From Planctomycetota bacterium (GTDB lineage Bacteria > Planctomycetota > Planctomycetia > Pirellulales > UBA7805), in assembly GCA_003389215.1 (NCBI GenBank), contig QQVP01000110.1, positions 1 through 64,000 of the forward strand: a DNA stretch of 64,000 nt, in the 5' to 3' direction. The notes beneath the pieces are model-generated. The model did no database searches. It was not told the DNA's origin and saw nothing but the letters and a program-made list of their open reading frames with translations. Both the position numbers and the translations under genes were made by a program. The stretch's first letter is position 1; every line of letters starts with the position of its first letter. Below, one piece after another: positions 1-8,679 of the stretch.

Positions 1-67
1 CTAGCAACGCGGTCCGCTCCTCCGGTGGGGTTCGAGCCGCGCCCGCCTCGCGTATCGCGTTCTCGCG

Positions 68-1447
68 ATGCCCGCCGTCGCCTTTCCCCCCGCCGTCCCA
101 CCTTTCTGTCCGCCAAGCTGCCCGATGAGCGAACGAGCCACGCCCGACGAGCGGCTTAAGGTCGTCTACATTTCGCCCGGCGCCGCGGGCATGTACTGCG
201 GGAGCTGCATGAACGACAACATGATCGCCCGCACGATGATGCGGCTCGGTCATGACGTCATGTTGCTGCCGCTCTACACGCCGATTCTCACGGACGAAGA
301 AGACGTCAGCGATGCTCATATCTTCTACGGCGGCATCAACGTCTACCTGCAAGAGAAGTTCTCGCTGTTTCGCCACCTGCCGCGGTTCCTGGATCGCGTG
401 CTCGATGCCCCCTGGCTGTTGCGGTCGATCGCCAGCGGCTCAGTCGAGGTCGATCCCAAAGTGCTTGGGCCGATGACCCTCTCGATGGCTCAGGGGGAGA
501 GAGGTCGGCAGCGTAAGGAGGTGAAACGGCTCGTCGATTGGCTGGCCCGCGGCGAGCGACCTTCGGTCGTCTGCTTGAGCAATCTGATGATCGGCGGCGC
601 CGTGCCGGCCATCAAGCGACGCCTCGGCGTGCCGGTCCTCCTGATGCTGCAAGGCGACGACGTGTTCCTGGACGAACTTCCCGAACCTTATCGCACGTCA
701 GTGATCGAGGAATTGCGCGCGCTGGCTGCGCAGTTCGACGGCGTAGTCGCGCACAGCCGTTTCTATGCCGACTACATGTCGGACTATTTCAGCATCCCTC
801 GCGAGAAGATTCGCGTCGTGCCCCTGGGCATCGACGGACGCGACTTTCAGAGCGAGGCGGCCAAACCAGCGCACCAGGCTCCGGCGAAGATTGGCTACCT
901 GGCCCGCATTTGTCCCGCCAAGGGGCTGCACGTGTTGGTCGAAGCGATGATCCAGCTCCGCCGCCTGGAAGGGGCCGAGCAAGCTGAGCTGCACGTGGCC
1001 GGCTACCTGGGCCCGGGAGACCGCGACTACTTCGACAAGCTTCGTCGGCGGATGGAGCAGGAGGCCGGCCCTGGGGCGATGCAGTACTTCCCCGATCTCG
1101 ACCACAACGGCAAACAGGACTTTCTTCGCTCGCTCGACCTGTTCAGCGTGCCCACCGTCTATCGCGATCCCAAGGGTCGCTACGTTCTCGAAGCGCTGGC
1201 GTCGGGTGTGCCCGTGGTGCAGCCGTCCCACGGCGCCTTTCCCGAACTCCTCGGCGATACGGGCGGCGGGCGATTGGTGCCGCCGGAAGACCCCGCGACG
1301 CTCGCCCACGTGTTGCACGAGCTAATCCAGCAACCCGAGGAGCGACGGCGACTGGGCGAATCGGGCCGCGCGGCGGTGCGTGAACGTCACTCGGCCGAGG
1401 CCGCCACGGATGCGATGATCGAAGTCATTTCGCAGTTTGTCAGATAG
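68..1447 (+). CDS. GT4-type glycosyltransferase
   Basis: Transfers a sugar from an activated donor to an unknown acceptor at the cytoplasmic face. The N-terminal Rossmann half has the glycine-rich entry 'SPGAAGMYCGSCMNDN', a GSC variant of the usual GG loop of GT-B enzymes. The C-terminal half has 'GYLARICPAKGLHVLVEA' and the donor-site pattern 'GRYVLEALASGVPVVQP' followed by an acidic patch, as in the GT4 Glycos_transf_1 domain. The length (about 440-459 aa) is normal. A second in-frame ATG at 125 (MSERATPDERL) gives a more natural start; neither has a convincing Shine-Dalgarno, so the track start is kept. It stands alone with unknown acceptor. The next 225 bp hold no recognised feature. Confidence 0.88.
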   Translation: MPAVAFPPAVPPFCPPSCPMSERATPDERLKVVYISPGAAGMYCGSCMNDNMIARTMMRLGHDVMLLPLYTPILTDEEDVSDAHIFYGGINVYLQEKFSLFRHLPRFLDRVLDAPWLLRSIASGSVEVDPKVLGPMTLSMAQGERGRQRKEVKRLVDWLARGERPSVVCLSNLMIGGAVPAIKRRLGVPVLLMLQGDDVFLDELPEPYRTSVIEELRALAAQFDGVVAHSRFYADYMSDYFSIPREKIRVVPLGIDGRDFQSEAAKPAHQAPAKIGYLARICPAKGLHVLVEAMIQLRRLEGAEQAELHVAGYLGPGDRDYFDKLRRRMEQEAGPGAMQYFPDLDHNGKQDFLRSLDLFSVPTVYRDPKGRYVLEALASGVPVVQPSHGAFPELLGDTGGGRLVPPEDPATLAHVLHELIQQPEERRRLGESGRAAVRERHSAEAATDAMIEVISQFVR

Positions 1448-1672
1448 AGCGTGTCTAGGATAGGTGTAGCGTCACTGGCGTAGGCGAGGCAAGTTTGGCA
1501 AGGAGACCGAAGCAGACGAATTGGTGAATTCGTCGATGCAGGTCGACGTCGCCAAAGCTAGCCAAGACGCTAGAGATAAACGAGACGCGCTCAAGTCCGA
1601 TAGACTGATCGGGACGGCACCCCTGTGCGGCCAACGGCAACGGCCGCGTCCCCCTCAGTGCAGAGAGAGAGC

Positions 1673-2575
1673 ATGGAACTACGCTGGCTAGCCAGTGCCT
1701 CGACGAGCAGTCTGCACGCCGCCGCGGTCATCTTGCACGGCAGGCGAATCGCTGACGAGCAGCTCGCCGGCGCCCTGCAGGCGTCCGCGCAACTCTTGCA
1801 CCAGGAAATCGACGCCGTGGCGGAATCGCCGTGGCGGCTCCTACAGGAGCTAATCCCGCTCTCGGCAAGTATCGACAATAACCGGCAGCTCACCGAGACC
1901 GCCGTCAGCAAGGCATTCGGACCCGACTCCGTCAATGAGACCACCGTGACGCATATCGCGGGTGCGGTGGCCGAGTTGGAAGCCGCCTTTCGTGGCCACG
2001 CGCCCGAGGCGCTCGCCGAGTTGGAGACCCGAGGTCGCCTCCTGCGCGAGCAGTGGGAGACACGCGGCCCAGGCATGCTGCATGTCATCGAAAGGCTCGC
2101 CCCCGAGCCCCTGCTTGTCGAACAGGCGGACGTCGTGCTTGTTCAACCGGTAAGTGGCGGCGACGGCGAAGCGTTCCTGCGCATGAACCGGGTCACGATG
2201 GAAGGCGTCCTCGCCGACGCGGAGGCCAAGCTGCCGGAGGTCGTCCGCCTGGGCTGGCTCCTCTCGACGCTGAATCTGGACGTACCGGTGCTCGGCGAGA
2301 CCGTTCCCGGCAGTCGCTTGCCCTGGATCAGCAAACTCGCGATGCTGCCGCTGGCGATGCAGGCCGCCGCGGAAGTGGAGTGGTGCCAGGACGACCCCGC
2401 GAACATCGAGCTTGCCGTTGCGCGCTGGATTCCGGGTCGCGACGACGCCTCGCGCGTGAGCGGGGTTGTGAACAAATGGTGGGACACCTACCAGGCGGCC
2501 CGGCCGCGTTGGTCGGTTGCCATGGCCGCACTCGATCGGGCGCTGTCGGAGCAGTCGCTCGCGCCGCCCCTCTAG
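1673..2575 (+). CDS. hypothetical protein, mostly helical, unknown function
   Basis: About 300 aa. I start it at the internal ATG (MELRWLASAS) preceded by a purine-rich 'agagagag', rather than at the track start 48 bases upstream. Composition is soluble and rich in Ala, Glu and Leu, with long predicted helices ('ELEAAFRGHAPEALAELE'). I see no signal peptide, membrane span, or catalytic or metal motif. It converges on the MATE gene, with only about 43 bp between the two 3' ends. Codon and GC pattern match the neighbours, so it is probably a real gene. I do not recognise the family. Confidence 0.6.
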   Translation: MELRWLASASTSSLHAAAVILHGRRIADEQLAGALQASAQLLHQEIDAVAESPWRLLQELIPLSASIDNNRQLTETAVSKAFGPDSVNETTVTHIAGAVAELEAAFRGHAPEALAELETRGRLLREQWETRGPGMLHVIERLAPEPLLVEQADVVLVQPVSGGDGEAFLRMNRVTMEGVLADAEAKLPEVVRLGWLLSTLNLDVPVLGETVPGSRLPWISKLAMLPLAMQAAAEVEWCQDDPANIELAVARWIPGRDDASRVSGVVNKWWDTYQAARPRWSVAMAALDRALSEQSLAPPL

Positions 2576-2618
2576 TGTCTTGCCGTGGCGGTGATCGCTG
2601 CCGTCGCGGCGTGATCGC

Positions 2619-4106
2619 CTACACGCGAACTCGTTGCCAGCCACCGTGGCGGAACCGCCACACGATCAGCCCGCAACGAACCGACAGGTCGATCAACATC
2701 GCCCACCACGCACCCTCGACGCCCAAGTTGCCGAGCCCCGGCGCGCTCAGCACGTAGGCCAGGGGAATCCGCAATCCCAACAGACCGATCAGCGAAAAAA
2801 ACAGCGGCCAGCGCGTATCGCCTGCGCCGCGCAGCCCGCCGGTCAGGATCATCTGCAGCGCCAGCGGAACCATCGCATAGGCGGCAATCTTCAGAAGCGC
2901 GGCGGCCTGGCGGGCTACTTCCTGTTCCCCTGCGGAAACGAAAGTGGAGGCCAACTGGTAGCCGCCAAACCAGAACACGAAGCCCACCCCGGCAAGCACC
3001 GCCGAGCCAACCAGGCAGGCGACCAGCAGCGCGCGACTCGCCCGACGACGATCGCCCGCGCCGAGGAACTGACCCGTCAGCGTGGTGGCGGCGACGGCAA
3101 TTCCCGCCCCGGGCAGAAAGGCCATCGACTCCAAACGCACGGCCACGTTGTGGGCCGCCGCGGCCGCCGTGCCCAGGCCGTTGATCAGGGACAGAAAGAT
3201 CAGGTGACAACCGATTACCGAGAGCACATCCACTCCGCCGGGCACGCCGATCCGCAGAATCCGCCGGATTCTCGGCAGGTCGGGACGAAAGATTTCGCGG
3301 GTAATCTTCAGTCCGTCGTAGCCGCGGCCGAGGAGCGCCAACAGCAGAAGTCCCCCGACGACGTGCGCCGCTGCCGTGCCGATCGCGACCCCGTCCCAAC
3401 CAAGAGCCGGAAAGCCCGCCCAGCCGGTGGCATAGACCGCACTGACCACCACATTCACGACGTTCACGATCGACATCACCAGGAAGACGATCACCATGTT
3501 GCCCGAGGCCCGCAGACAGGCGATGCCAACCCGTTCGATCATCATCATGGGCATCACAGGCCAGATGTAGTCGAGGTACCGCACGGCGAGGGCAGCGGCG
3601 GTCCCTTCGAGCTGCAACAGCGCCACGAAGTCGTCGGCGATCCAGCCTCCGCCAAGCCACACGACCGCCGCGACGACCACGCCGATCAGCAATGACTGGT
3701 TGGCGATGCGCGCGGCTTCGTCGCGTTCGCCAGCGCCGATACAGCGGGCCACGATGGCCGTCGTGCCGATGGAGATGAATTCGAACACGCTGGTCAGCAG
3801 CCACATCGTGTAGGCCATCAGACCGATCGCGGCCAAGGCATCGTCGCCGCCGAGGTACCGGCCGACGAGGAACACGTCGACCAGCATCACCATCATCGCC
3901 AACAGCTGTTCTGTGACGACCGGCGCGGCGAGACGCACGAGCGGGCGCAGCGTGCCCCGGCTGGCGACAATGGCACTGGGCCGGCGGTCTTCGGATTCGG
4001 GGACGTCAGACACAGGGCCGGCAGACACGGGGACCGAACAGGCAAGAGGATCGAGGGGCACGCGCTCGCAGGCGCGGCGAGCACAACGTCGTGCCGACTC
4101 TAGCAA
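2619..4106 (-). CDS. MATE family efflux transporter
   Basis: Cation-coupled multidrug or metabolite exporter of the inner membrane. After a polar lead of about 50 residues come about twelve hydrophobic spans in two homologous halves. 'LAAPVVTEQLLAMMVMLVDVFLVGR' matches the usual first MatE helix, and 'GIPGGVDVL'-like text ('RIGVPGGVDVLSVIG') begins the second half. The 495 aa length is slightly long because of the lead, and a later start is possible. It lies 31 bp downstream of the DUF1501 gene on the same strand and may be co-transcribed with it. Substrate cannot be inferred. Confidence 0.9.
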   Translation of the reverse strand: MLESARRCARRACERVPLDPLACSVPVSAGPVSDVPESEDRRPSAIVASRGTLRPLVRLAAPVVTEQLLAMMVMLVDVFLVGRYLGGDDALAAIGLMAYTMWLLTSVFEFISIGTTAIVARCIGAGERDEAARIANQSLLIGVVVAAVVWLGGGWIADDFVALLQLEGTAAALAVRYLDYIWPVMPMMMIERVGIACLRASGNMVIVFLVMSIVNVVNVVVSAVYATGWAGFPALGWDGVAIGTAAAHVVGGLLLLALLGRGYDGLKITREIFRPDLPRIRRILRIGVPGGVDVLSVIGCHLIFLSLINGLGTAAAAAHNVAVRLESMAFLPGAGIAVAATTLTGQFLGAGDRRRASRALLVACLVGSAVLAGVGFVFWFGGYQLASTFVSAGEQEVARQAAALLKIAAYAMVPLALQMILTGGLRGAGDTRWPLFFSLIGLLGLRIPLAYVLSAPGLGNLGVEGAWWAMLIDLSVRCGLIVWRFRHGGWQRVRV

Positions 4107-4137
4107 GGTCGCCGGTGCAAAGGAATAGACCCGGCCG

Positions 4138-5421
4138 CTACGCGTTGGCCAACAGTCCCTTAATAAGGCGACCGCCGTTGGCGATCTTCATCGGCCGTCC
4201 GCTGCGGCTGGTGAAACGGGAGTCGAGCGAGATGCCCAAGGCGGACAGCGTCGTCGCCAGCAGGTCCTCGGACGTATAGGGCTCGGTCTCTACGGCGGTG
4301 CCGTCGGCGTTTGTCTCGCCGATGACCTTACCCCCGGCAAAGCCCGCTCCGCCCGCCACCACGCTCCAGCTACGGGCCCAGTGATCGCGACCCGTGTTGC
4401 CGTTGATGTTGGGCGTGCGTCCGAACTCGCCCATCCACAAGATCGCCGTATTGCCGAGCATGCCTCGCTGTTCGAGATCGGCCACCAGGGCGCTCATCCC
4501 CTGGTCGAGCTGCGGCAAGCGGTTGTTCTGCAGCGTGGCAAAGTTGTTGCTATGCGTGTCCCAGCCGCCGAAATCGACTTCGACAAACGGCACCCCCACC
4601 TCGACCAGACGACGCGCCATCAGGCAGCCCCGGCCAAAATTCGTATTCCCGTAGCGCTCGCGCACCTCGGCCGGCTCTTGCTCGACGCGAAAGGCGTCCA
4701 TCTGCTTGCTGGTCATCAGGTCTTGCGTCTTGCGGAGCACCTTGGCGTGCTCGCTCGCCGCCAGCCCGCGGTCCTCTTCGATGAAGCGCTTCTCCAGGGC
4801 ATTGAGCAGCTGCATGCGACTGGCCGCGCGACTCGCTTCGATGCCGAGCTTCAGATCCTGAATCCGACCTTGAGAATTCACCACGAACGGCGCGTAGCTC
4901 ATCCCCAGGAAACCCGGGCCGACGCTGCTGCCACCGATGGCCACGAACGGCGGGATCTCGAGCGACTCGCGCTGATCGCCCAACTGCTGGGCCACGACCG
5001 ATCCGTAGCTCGGATGGTCGATCGTCGGGTTCGGCACGTAGCCGGTGTGCATGTAGTAGCGACCGCGACCGTGATCGGCCTCGCGGGTGCTCATCGATCG
5101 CACGATCGACAGGTGCTTCATCAACTGCGCCGTCTGCGGCATGTGCTCGCTGATCTGACCCTCGCCGGTCGTGGCGATCGGCTGGAAGGGGCCGCCGTTG
5201 ACGCTGCCCGGCTTCAGATCCCAGATGTCGATGGTGGCCGGTCCGCCGCTCATCCAAAGCAGGATGCACGAGCGCTCGTTCTTCTTCAGCTCGGCGGCGT
5301 TCGCCCTCAGCGAACGGGTGAACGTCATCGCCGGAATCGCCATCGCCGCGGCACCCATCAGGTGCTCGGTGAAATGCCGGCGCGTCATGCGGTTGCCTTG
5401 GCTTCGCTTACCCATGGTCAC
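4138..5421 (-). CDS. DUF1501 secreted protein with Tat signal
   Basis: Member of the DUF1501 family, related to alkaline phosphatase/sulfatase folds and abundant in planctomycetes. The N-terminus carries a twin-arginine signal ('MTRRHFTEHLMGAAAMAI'), so export is probably folded. Family motifs are visible: 'CILLWMSGGPATIDIWDLKP', 'DHGRGRYYMHTGY', 'VPFVEVDFGGWDTHSNN' and 'WMGEFGRTPNINGNTGRDHW'. Length (427 aa) fits. It starts 18 bp after the DUF1549/DUF1553 gene, the standard planctomycete pairing thought to act with c-type cytochrome-like partners at the cell surface. Its substrate is unknown. Confidence 0.9.
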   Translation of the reverse strand: MTMGKRSQGNRMTRRHFTEHLMGAAAMAIPAMTFTRSLRANAAELKKNERSCILLWMSGGPATIDIWDLKPGSVNGGPFQPIATTGEGQISEHMPQTAQLMKHLSIVRSMSTREADHGRGRYYMHTGYVPNPTIDHPSYGSVVAQQLGDQRESLEIPPFVAIGGSSVGPGFLGMSYAPFVVNSQGRIQDLKLGIEASRAASRMQLLNALEKRFIEEDRGLAASEHAKVLRKTQDLMTSKQMDAFRVEQEPAEVRERYGNTNFGRGCLMARRLVEVGVPFVEVDFGGWDTHSNNFATLQNNRLPQLDQGMSALVADLEQRGMLGNTAILWMGEFGRTPNINGNTGRDHWARSWSVVAGGAGFAGGKVIGETNADGTAVETEPYTSEDLLATTLSALGISLDSRFTSRSGRPMKIANGGRLIKGLLANA

Positions 5422-5439
5422 AGCCTCATCGAGAGGAAG

Positions 5440-7251
5440 TTAGTGATTCAGAATGAACTCGTTCGTGTTCAGCAATACCCACCACACATCGCGAATCGCG
5501 TCGGTCTGGCCGGGCCGGCTGCCCAGCACCTTCGTCATCAGGCGGCGCTCCCGCGAAGTCGGCGTCCGGGCCAACGCTGCTTTATAGAGATAGTTGATCT
5601 TCTTCGTACCACGAAGCCGCGGATTCGTGGCAACTCGATAGAGAAAACTCCCCTCTTCGGTGCTCGTCGCCTGCTTGATCAGGTCGCCATTGAACATCAT
5701 CAGCGTCTGGGCGATCGTGCCGTCGAAGGTCGTGGTCTCGTCGTTCTCGTCCGTGCCAAAGGCGATCACGAACTGCTGCAACCACATCTCCTTGGCCTTC
5801 TGTTGCTCTTCCGCCGAACCGCGTGTCTTGTGGGCCTCGGTGGCCACCAGCAACGACTCGTACAACTCCTCGGCCCGCATTTGACGCAGATAGAAACGAC
5901 TGAACAGCGGCGTCTCGCCCATCGTGGGATCGTCCTGCCGGTTGCCGTCGCCAAACTTGCTCGACAACGAATACGGCTCACTGAGCACGATCCAGCGAGT
6001 CAGCTGCTTGATGTCGTAGCCGCTCTCGCGAAAGGCCGCAGCAAGTTGATCGAGCAGCTCGGGATGGCTGGGCGGATTGTGGGGACCCATGTCGTTAATC
6101 GGCTTGGTGAACCCGTAGCCTAGGTAGTGAGCCCAAACGCGGTTCACCATCGCCCGCGGCAAGTAGCCGCTCTTCACGATCAGTTTGGCCAGCTCCTGAC
6201 GCCGATCGACGTCGCTGATGTAACCGCTCCGCTCAATTTCGTGAACCGTGCCGTCGTAGTCCGTGAACTCCGGATAGGCCACGCGAAGAATGCGATCGCG
6301 GGGCTCGTAGTAGATCTCCGCTTCCTCGGGCGTGTTGCCCTCGCCGCCGAAATCCTGGTTCGCCAGCTCCACGAACTGCACGTTCTGCCCGCCGCCGAAC
6401 CGCCGCAGGGCGACCGCCTGGCGGAAGAAGGCGTTCATCTTCCAGAACTGATCCTGCTTCCAGCTGTTGAACGGGTGATCGTGACACTGCGTGCACTGCA
6501 CGCGAATGCCCATGAACAGCTCGGACGTCCGCGAGGTGGCCAGCACGCCGTCTTCGGCGAGCTTCATGGTGAGAAAGTTGACCGCGCCGTTGAAATTCTC
6601 TTCGCCCGGCTTGTTCACGCCGCGAGCGCTGACGATTTCGTGGACCATGCGGTCATATGGCTTGTTCTCGCGAAAGGTCTCGCGGAGATATTGTCGCATC
6701 CCGGCGCGATTGGTGAGCGTGTTGTTCTCGTTCCCTCCGCTCCGCCCGATCAGCAAGTTGGTCCACAGCGTGGTCGCGTTGCGGGTGTACTCGTCGAGAT
6801 ACTTGGCCCCCAGCAGGTCGTCGACCAGCCGCATCCGCTTGTCCGGCGCGCGGCTCTTCTCGAATTCTTCGAGTTCTTCCACGGACGGAATGCGGCCGAG
6901 CACGTCGAGGTAAATGCGTCGACACCATTCGCCCTCGGTCGCCGGAGGCGAAGGCGTGATCTCCTCGTCCGTCCAGCCCTGGCGAATGTACTTGTTGATC
7001 AGGGCCACCTGCGGAAACCGCTCGGCGGGGTCGCCGGCTCGATAGCGCTCGCGTTTGTCGGGGGAGCCCGAAGCCGCTGCTGACGTGGCACCCGCCGCCT
7101 CGCCCGCGTCTGCCTCAGAAGGCTCCTCGGCCGTCGCCAGCGAAAGACACGCCGCAAAGACACCCACGCCGATCAGCAGAGGAGCCAGGCCCGCGGACCG
7201 GCCGCACCGCCAAGAGTCCGGCCGCAGATTGGATGGCCGACGAACCTTCAC
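5440..7251 (-). CDS. DUF1549/DUF1553 secreted protein with CxxCH motif
   Basis: Secreted partner of the DUF1501 protein. The DUF1549 half has 'RRIYLDVLGRIPSVEELEEF' and 'GIRVQCTQCHDHPFNSW', a CxxCH heme-attachment-like motif. The DUF1553 half follows, with 'AMVNRVWAHYLGYGF' and 'RRLMTKVLGSRPG'. I move the start from the track ATG to a GTG (residue 38 of the track ORF). A 'GAGGGG' Shine-Dalgarno lies 7 bases before it, and the resulting N-terminus gives a clean signal peptide (MKVRRPSN... then a hydrophobic stretch ending near ATAEE). The mature N-terminus is acidic and Ala/Gly-rich. This is the first gene of a probable operon with DUF1501 and perhaps MATE. Confidence 0.88.
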   Translation of the reverse strand: MKVRRPSNLRPDSWRCGRSAGLAPLLIGVGVFAACLSLATAEEPSEADAGEAAGATSAAASGSPDKRERYRAGDPAERFPQVALINKYIRQGWTDEEITPSPPATEGEWCRRIYLDVLGRIPSVEELEEFEKSRAPDKRMRLVDDLLGAKYLDEYTRNATTLWTNLLIGRSGGNENNTLTNRAGMRQYLRETFRENKPYDRMVHEIVSARGVNKPGEENFNGAVNFLTMKLAEDGVLATSRTSELFMGIRVQCTQCHDHPFNSWKQDQFWKMNAFFRQAVALRRFGGGQNVQFVELANQDFGGEGNTPEEAEIYYEPRDRILRVAYPEFTDYDGTVHEIERSGYISDVDRRQELAKLIVKSGYLPRAMVNRVWAHYLGYGFTKPINDMGPHNPPSHPELLDQLAAAFRESGYDIKQLTRWIVLSEPYSLSSKFGDGNRQDDPTMGETPLFSRFYLRQMRAEELYESLLVATEAHKTRGSAEEQQKAKEMWLQQFVIAFGTDENDETTTFDGTIAQTLMMFNGDLIKQATSTEEGSFLYRVATNPRLRGTKKINYLYKAALARTPTSRERRLMTKVLGSRPGQTDAIRDVWWVLLNTNEFILNH

Positions 7252-8000
7252 AACGGCTCCCCTCGAGAACAGCTTCTCGTCGAATGACCAGAAAGAATGG
7301 GACGATATGACTAACACCGCCGACGCCGCGACGTTCCGCCCGCATGTCCACGGCAAAGGCAATCAGCGTGCCACGCCCGATCTTACCACAAACGCGATCA
7401 GCGCCGTTTGCTTGACACGTGACGGGCGTTCGCTCGCATCTGGCGGGTCGGCTGGTGGTCTAAGAGAAACCGCAGAGGGGGGACCCAGGGAAGCCGAGAG
7501 AGGGGCAGCGTCAGAAAAATCTAAAAAACGCCGAATTTTGTCGGCGGGCGGGTCCTGGCAGGCGGCCGAGAATTGTAGCTAATTGCTACACCTGTACGAT
7601 TCCGATACAGGCAAAAAGAAACAGGCAAGTCGGGAACCCTATGGTACCGGATTCCCGTCTTGCCTGTGTGGGAGCGGGTTGAGTTCCCTCAGACCGCTCG
7701 ATTCGCACCTCTTCTCGTTCTCTCGGCTGCTCTTCTCCGTCTCGTGAAGAGACGATAACCATCTTTCTGTTCAGGGGTTCGGTCGAAACCGAACCGGCCT
7801 CTTCGGCGGACCGGCCCCGGACGTTTTGCCTCTCCGTCTGTTCCGGCCCCGACGAACTCTTGTCACGCCCCGAGAGAACGGCCTTGCGTGACGGAACCAG
7901 AGAAATGCAAACGCCGTGCCAAAGGAGCCAGCACCCTTCGTTCGGTGGTCTGTGCCTAAGTGTGCAGGCACGGAGATTCCATGCCGATTCTGAAACAAAG
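7252..8000. other. intergenic region with one long hairpin
   Basis: About 750 bp without a credible gene; the overlapping ORFs are short and have no family character. The one clear structure is a long inverted repeat at 7621-7636/7652-7667 (arms beginning ACAGGCAAG and ending CTTGCCTGT, one mismatch, 15-base loop containing GGTACC). No T-run follows, so it is not a classic terminator. It may be a structured RNA, a REP-like element or a protein-binding dyad. Confidence 0.5.
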
Positions 8001-8028
8001 GAAGCCGAAGAAGTGAATCTTCGGCTTC
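8001..8028 (+). other. 10-bp perfect hairpin abutting a tRNA gene
   Basis: GAAGCCGAAG at 8001-8010 is the exact reverse complement of 8019-8028, with an 8-base loop. The 3' arm ends one base before the tRNA acceptor stem begins at 8029. It could be a terminator-like stem without a T-run, a processing determinant for the tRNA 5' end, or an integration footprint. Confidence 0.6.
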
Positions 8029-8128
8029 GGCAGGGTGGCCGAGTGGCGACGTAGCCGACTTATAATCGGCGATCCGGGTGGCCCTTCACAGCACTAACCC
8101 GGCGCGGGTTCGATCCCCGCCCCTGCCG
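8029..8128 (+). tRNA. type II tRNA, anticodon UAU, serine-like body (atypical)
   Basis: Acceptor stem GGCAGGG/CCCTGCC is 7 perfect pairs. The T arm GCGGG-TTCGATC-CCCGC is canonical. The anticodon arm GCCGA-CTTATAA-TCGGC has U33 and anticodon UAU. The variable region is 33 nt with a 6-bp stem CCGGGT/ACCCGG and a long loop, longer than normal for Ser or Leu tRNAs. The D arm starts like tRNA-Ser (GCCGAGTGG), but the D stem is weak, with one G-U and one mismatch. Discriminator base is G, the usual serine determinant in bacteria. CCA is not encoded. UAU would read AUA (Ile), which bacteria normally read with a lysidine-modified CAU tRNA, so identity is uncertain. It could be a mistranslating tRNA, a relic, or a tRNA-like element. 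It sits at the edge of an accessory patch. Confidence 0.7.
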
Positions 8129-8132
8129 TTCG

Positions 8133-8447
8133 TCATGGACTCTTGAGAACGTCATCGTGGGTCCCGCAGTTTCTAAAAAGGATTTCATCATTCCCATATT
8201 GAAACGTGACTAAGAGACCGCCTCCAGCATGCATTTCCCAAACTGGCGGGCGCGCCTTGCCCTCTTCAGTTGGCGTGCCCAATACGCCCTCAAGTTTATG
8301 TACTCGCATACCTCTCGGAAAAGGATGAAATGGATTTTGCGCAAGCTTTCGTAGGGCCTCGTCGATCCGGCCCTGCGCTTTCTCTGATAAGCGGCTGTAC
8401 GCCCTTTGAAATGAGGTTGTATAGCCATATTGCAAGGGGCACCCCAA
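8133..8447 (-). CDS. RelE/ParE-superfamily toxin-like protein
   Basis: About 104 aa. It is probably the toxin of a toxin-antitoxin pair; RelE members cut mRNA at the ribosome and ParE members poison gyrase. Visible features are an N-terminal helix pair ('SFQRAYSRLSEKAQGRIDEAL'-type, basic), a central 'WEMHAGGGLLVTFQY' strand pair and the C-terminal 'ILFRNCGTHDDV', matching the family ending with a conserved GxHD. The track start is TTG directly after the TAG stop of the upstream antitoxin-like gene (zero spacing), consistent with translational coupling. A later TTG is possible. It ends 5 bases from the tRNA. GC content and codon use are lower than in flanking genes, suggesting acquisition. 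Confidence 0.7.
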   Translation of the reverse strand: MGCPLQYGYTTSFQRAYSRLSEKAQGRIDEALRKLAQNPFHPFPRGMRVHKLEGVLGTPTEEGKARPPVWEMHAGGGLLVTFQYGNDEILFRNCGTHDDVLKSP

Positions 8448-8657
8448 CTAATTGCGCAGGCTATCTATCAGCTCATCAATGGACGCGAACCGTTTTACAT
8501 TGCCGTTTTCGATGTCGTCGTCAGGACACGACAAGCTAAGGTATTCATCAAACAGCGGCGCATTGAAATCAAGATTTCTTTCGTCGCTGCAAGGCCCACC
8601 GGGATCTTTCGCATAAGCCGCGGTTCGCCACCCTGTTGTCTTTGTTTCCCATGTCAT
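8448..8657 (-). CDS. antitoxin-like small protein
   Basis: 69 aa, acidic, with 'FNAPLFDEYLSLSCPDDD' in the middle. The ending 'VKRFASIDELIDSLRN' resembles the amphipathic C-terminal helix of small antitoxins that wrap around RelE/ParE toxins. No clear DNA-binding domain is visible, so if it represses the promoter it does so through an unrecognised fold. It abuts the toxin-like gene and lies 22 bp downstream of the 253-aa unknown gene. The call rests on gene order, size and the terminal helix, not on a known antitoxin family. Confidence 0.55.
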   Translation of the reverse strand: MTWETKTTGWRTAAYAKDPGGPCSDERNLDFNAPLFDEYLSLSCPDDDIENGNVKRFASIDELIDSLRN

Positions 8658-8679
8658 AGCGCCACTCCGTTATTGATTG

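Noticed and set aside
4381-6123. 580-aa plus-strand ORF
   Set aside because: Exactly antisense to DUF1501 and DUF1549; composition is the Arg/His/Val pattern of a GC-rich shadow frame and there is no family motif.
5440-7251. Calling it a phosphatidylserine decarboxylase from the domain label PSD1
   Set aside because: Planctomycete PSD-named domains with DUF1549/DUF1553 are cytochrome-like surface proteins, unrelated to phosphatidylserine decarboxylase.
8029-8128. Selenocysteine tRNA
   Set aside because: Anticodon is UAU not UCA, and the acceptor/T stems are 7/5 rather than the 8/5 of bacterial tRNA-Sec.
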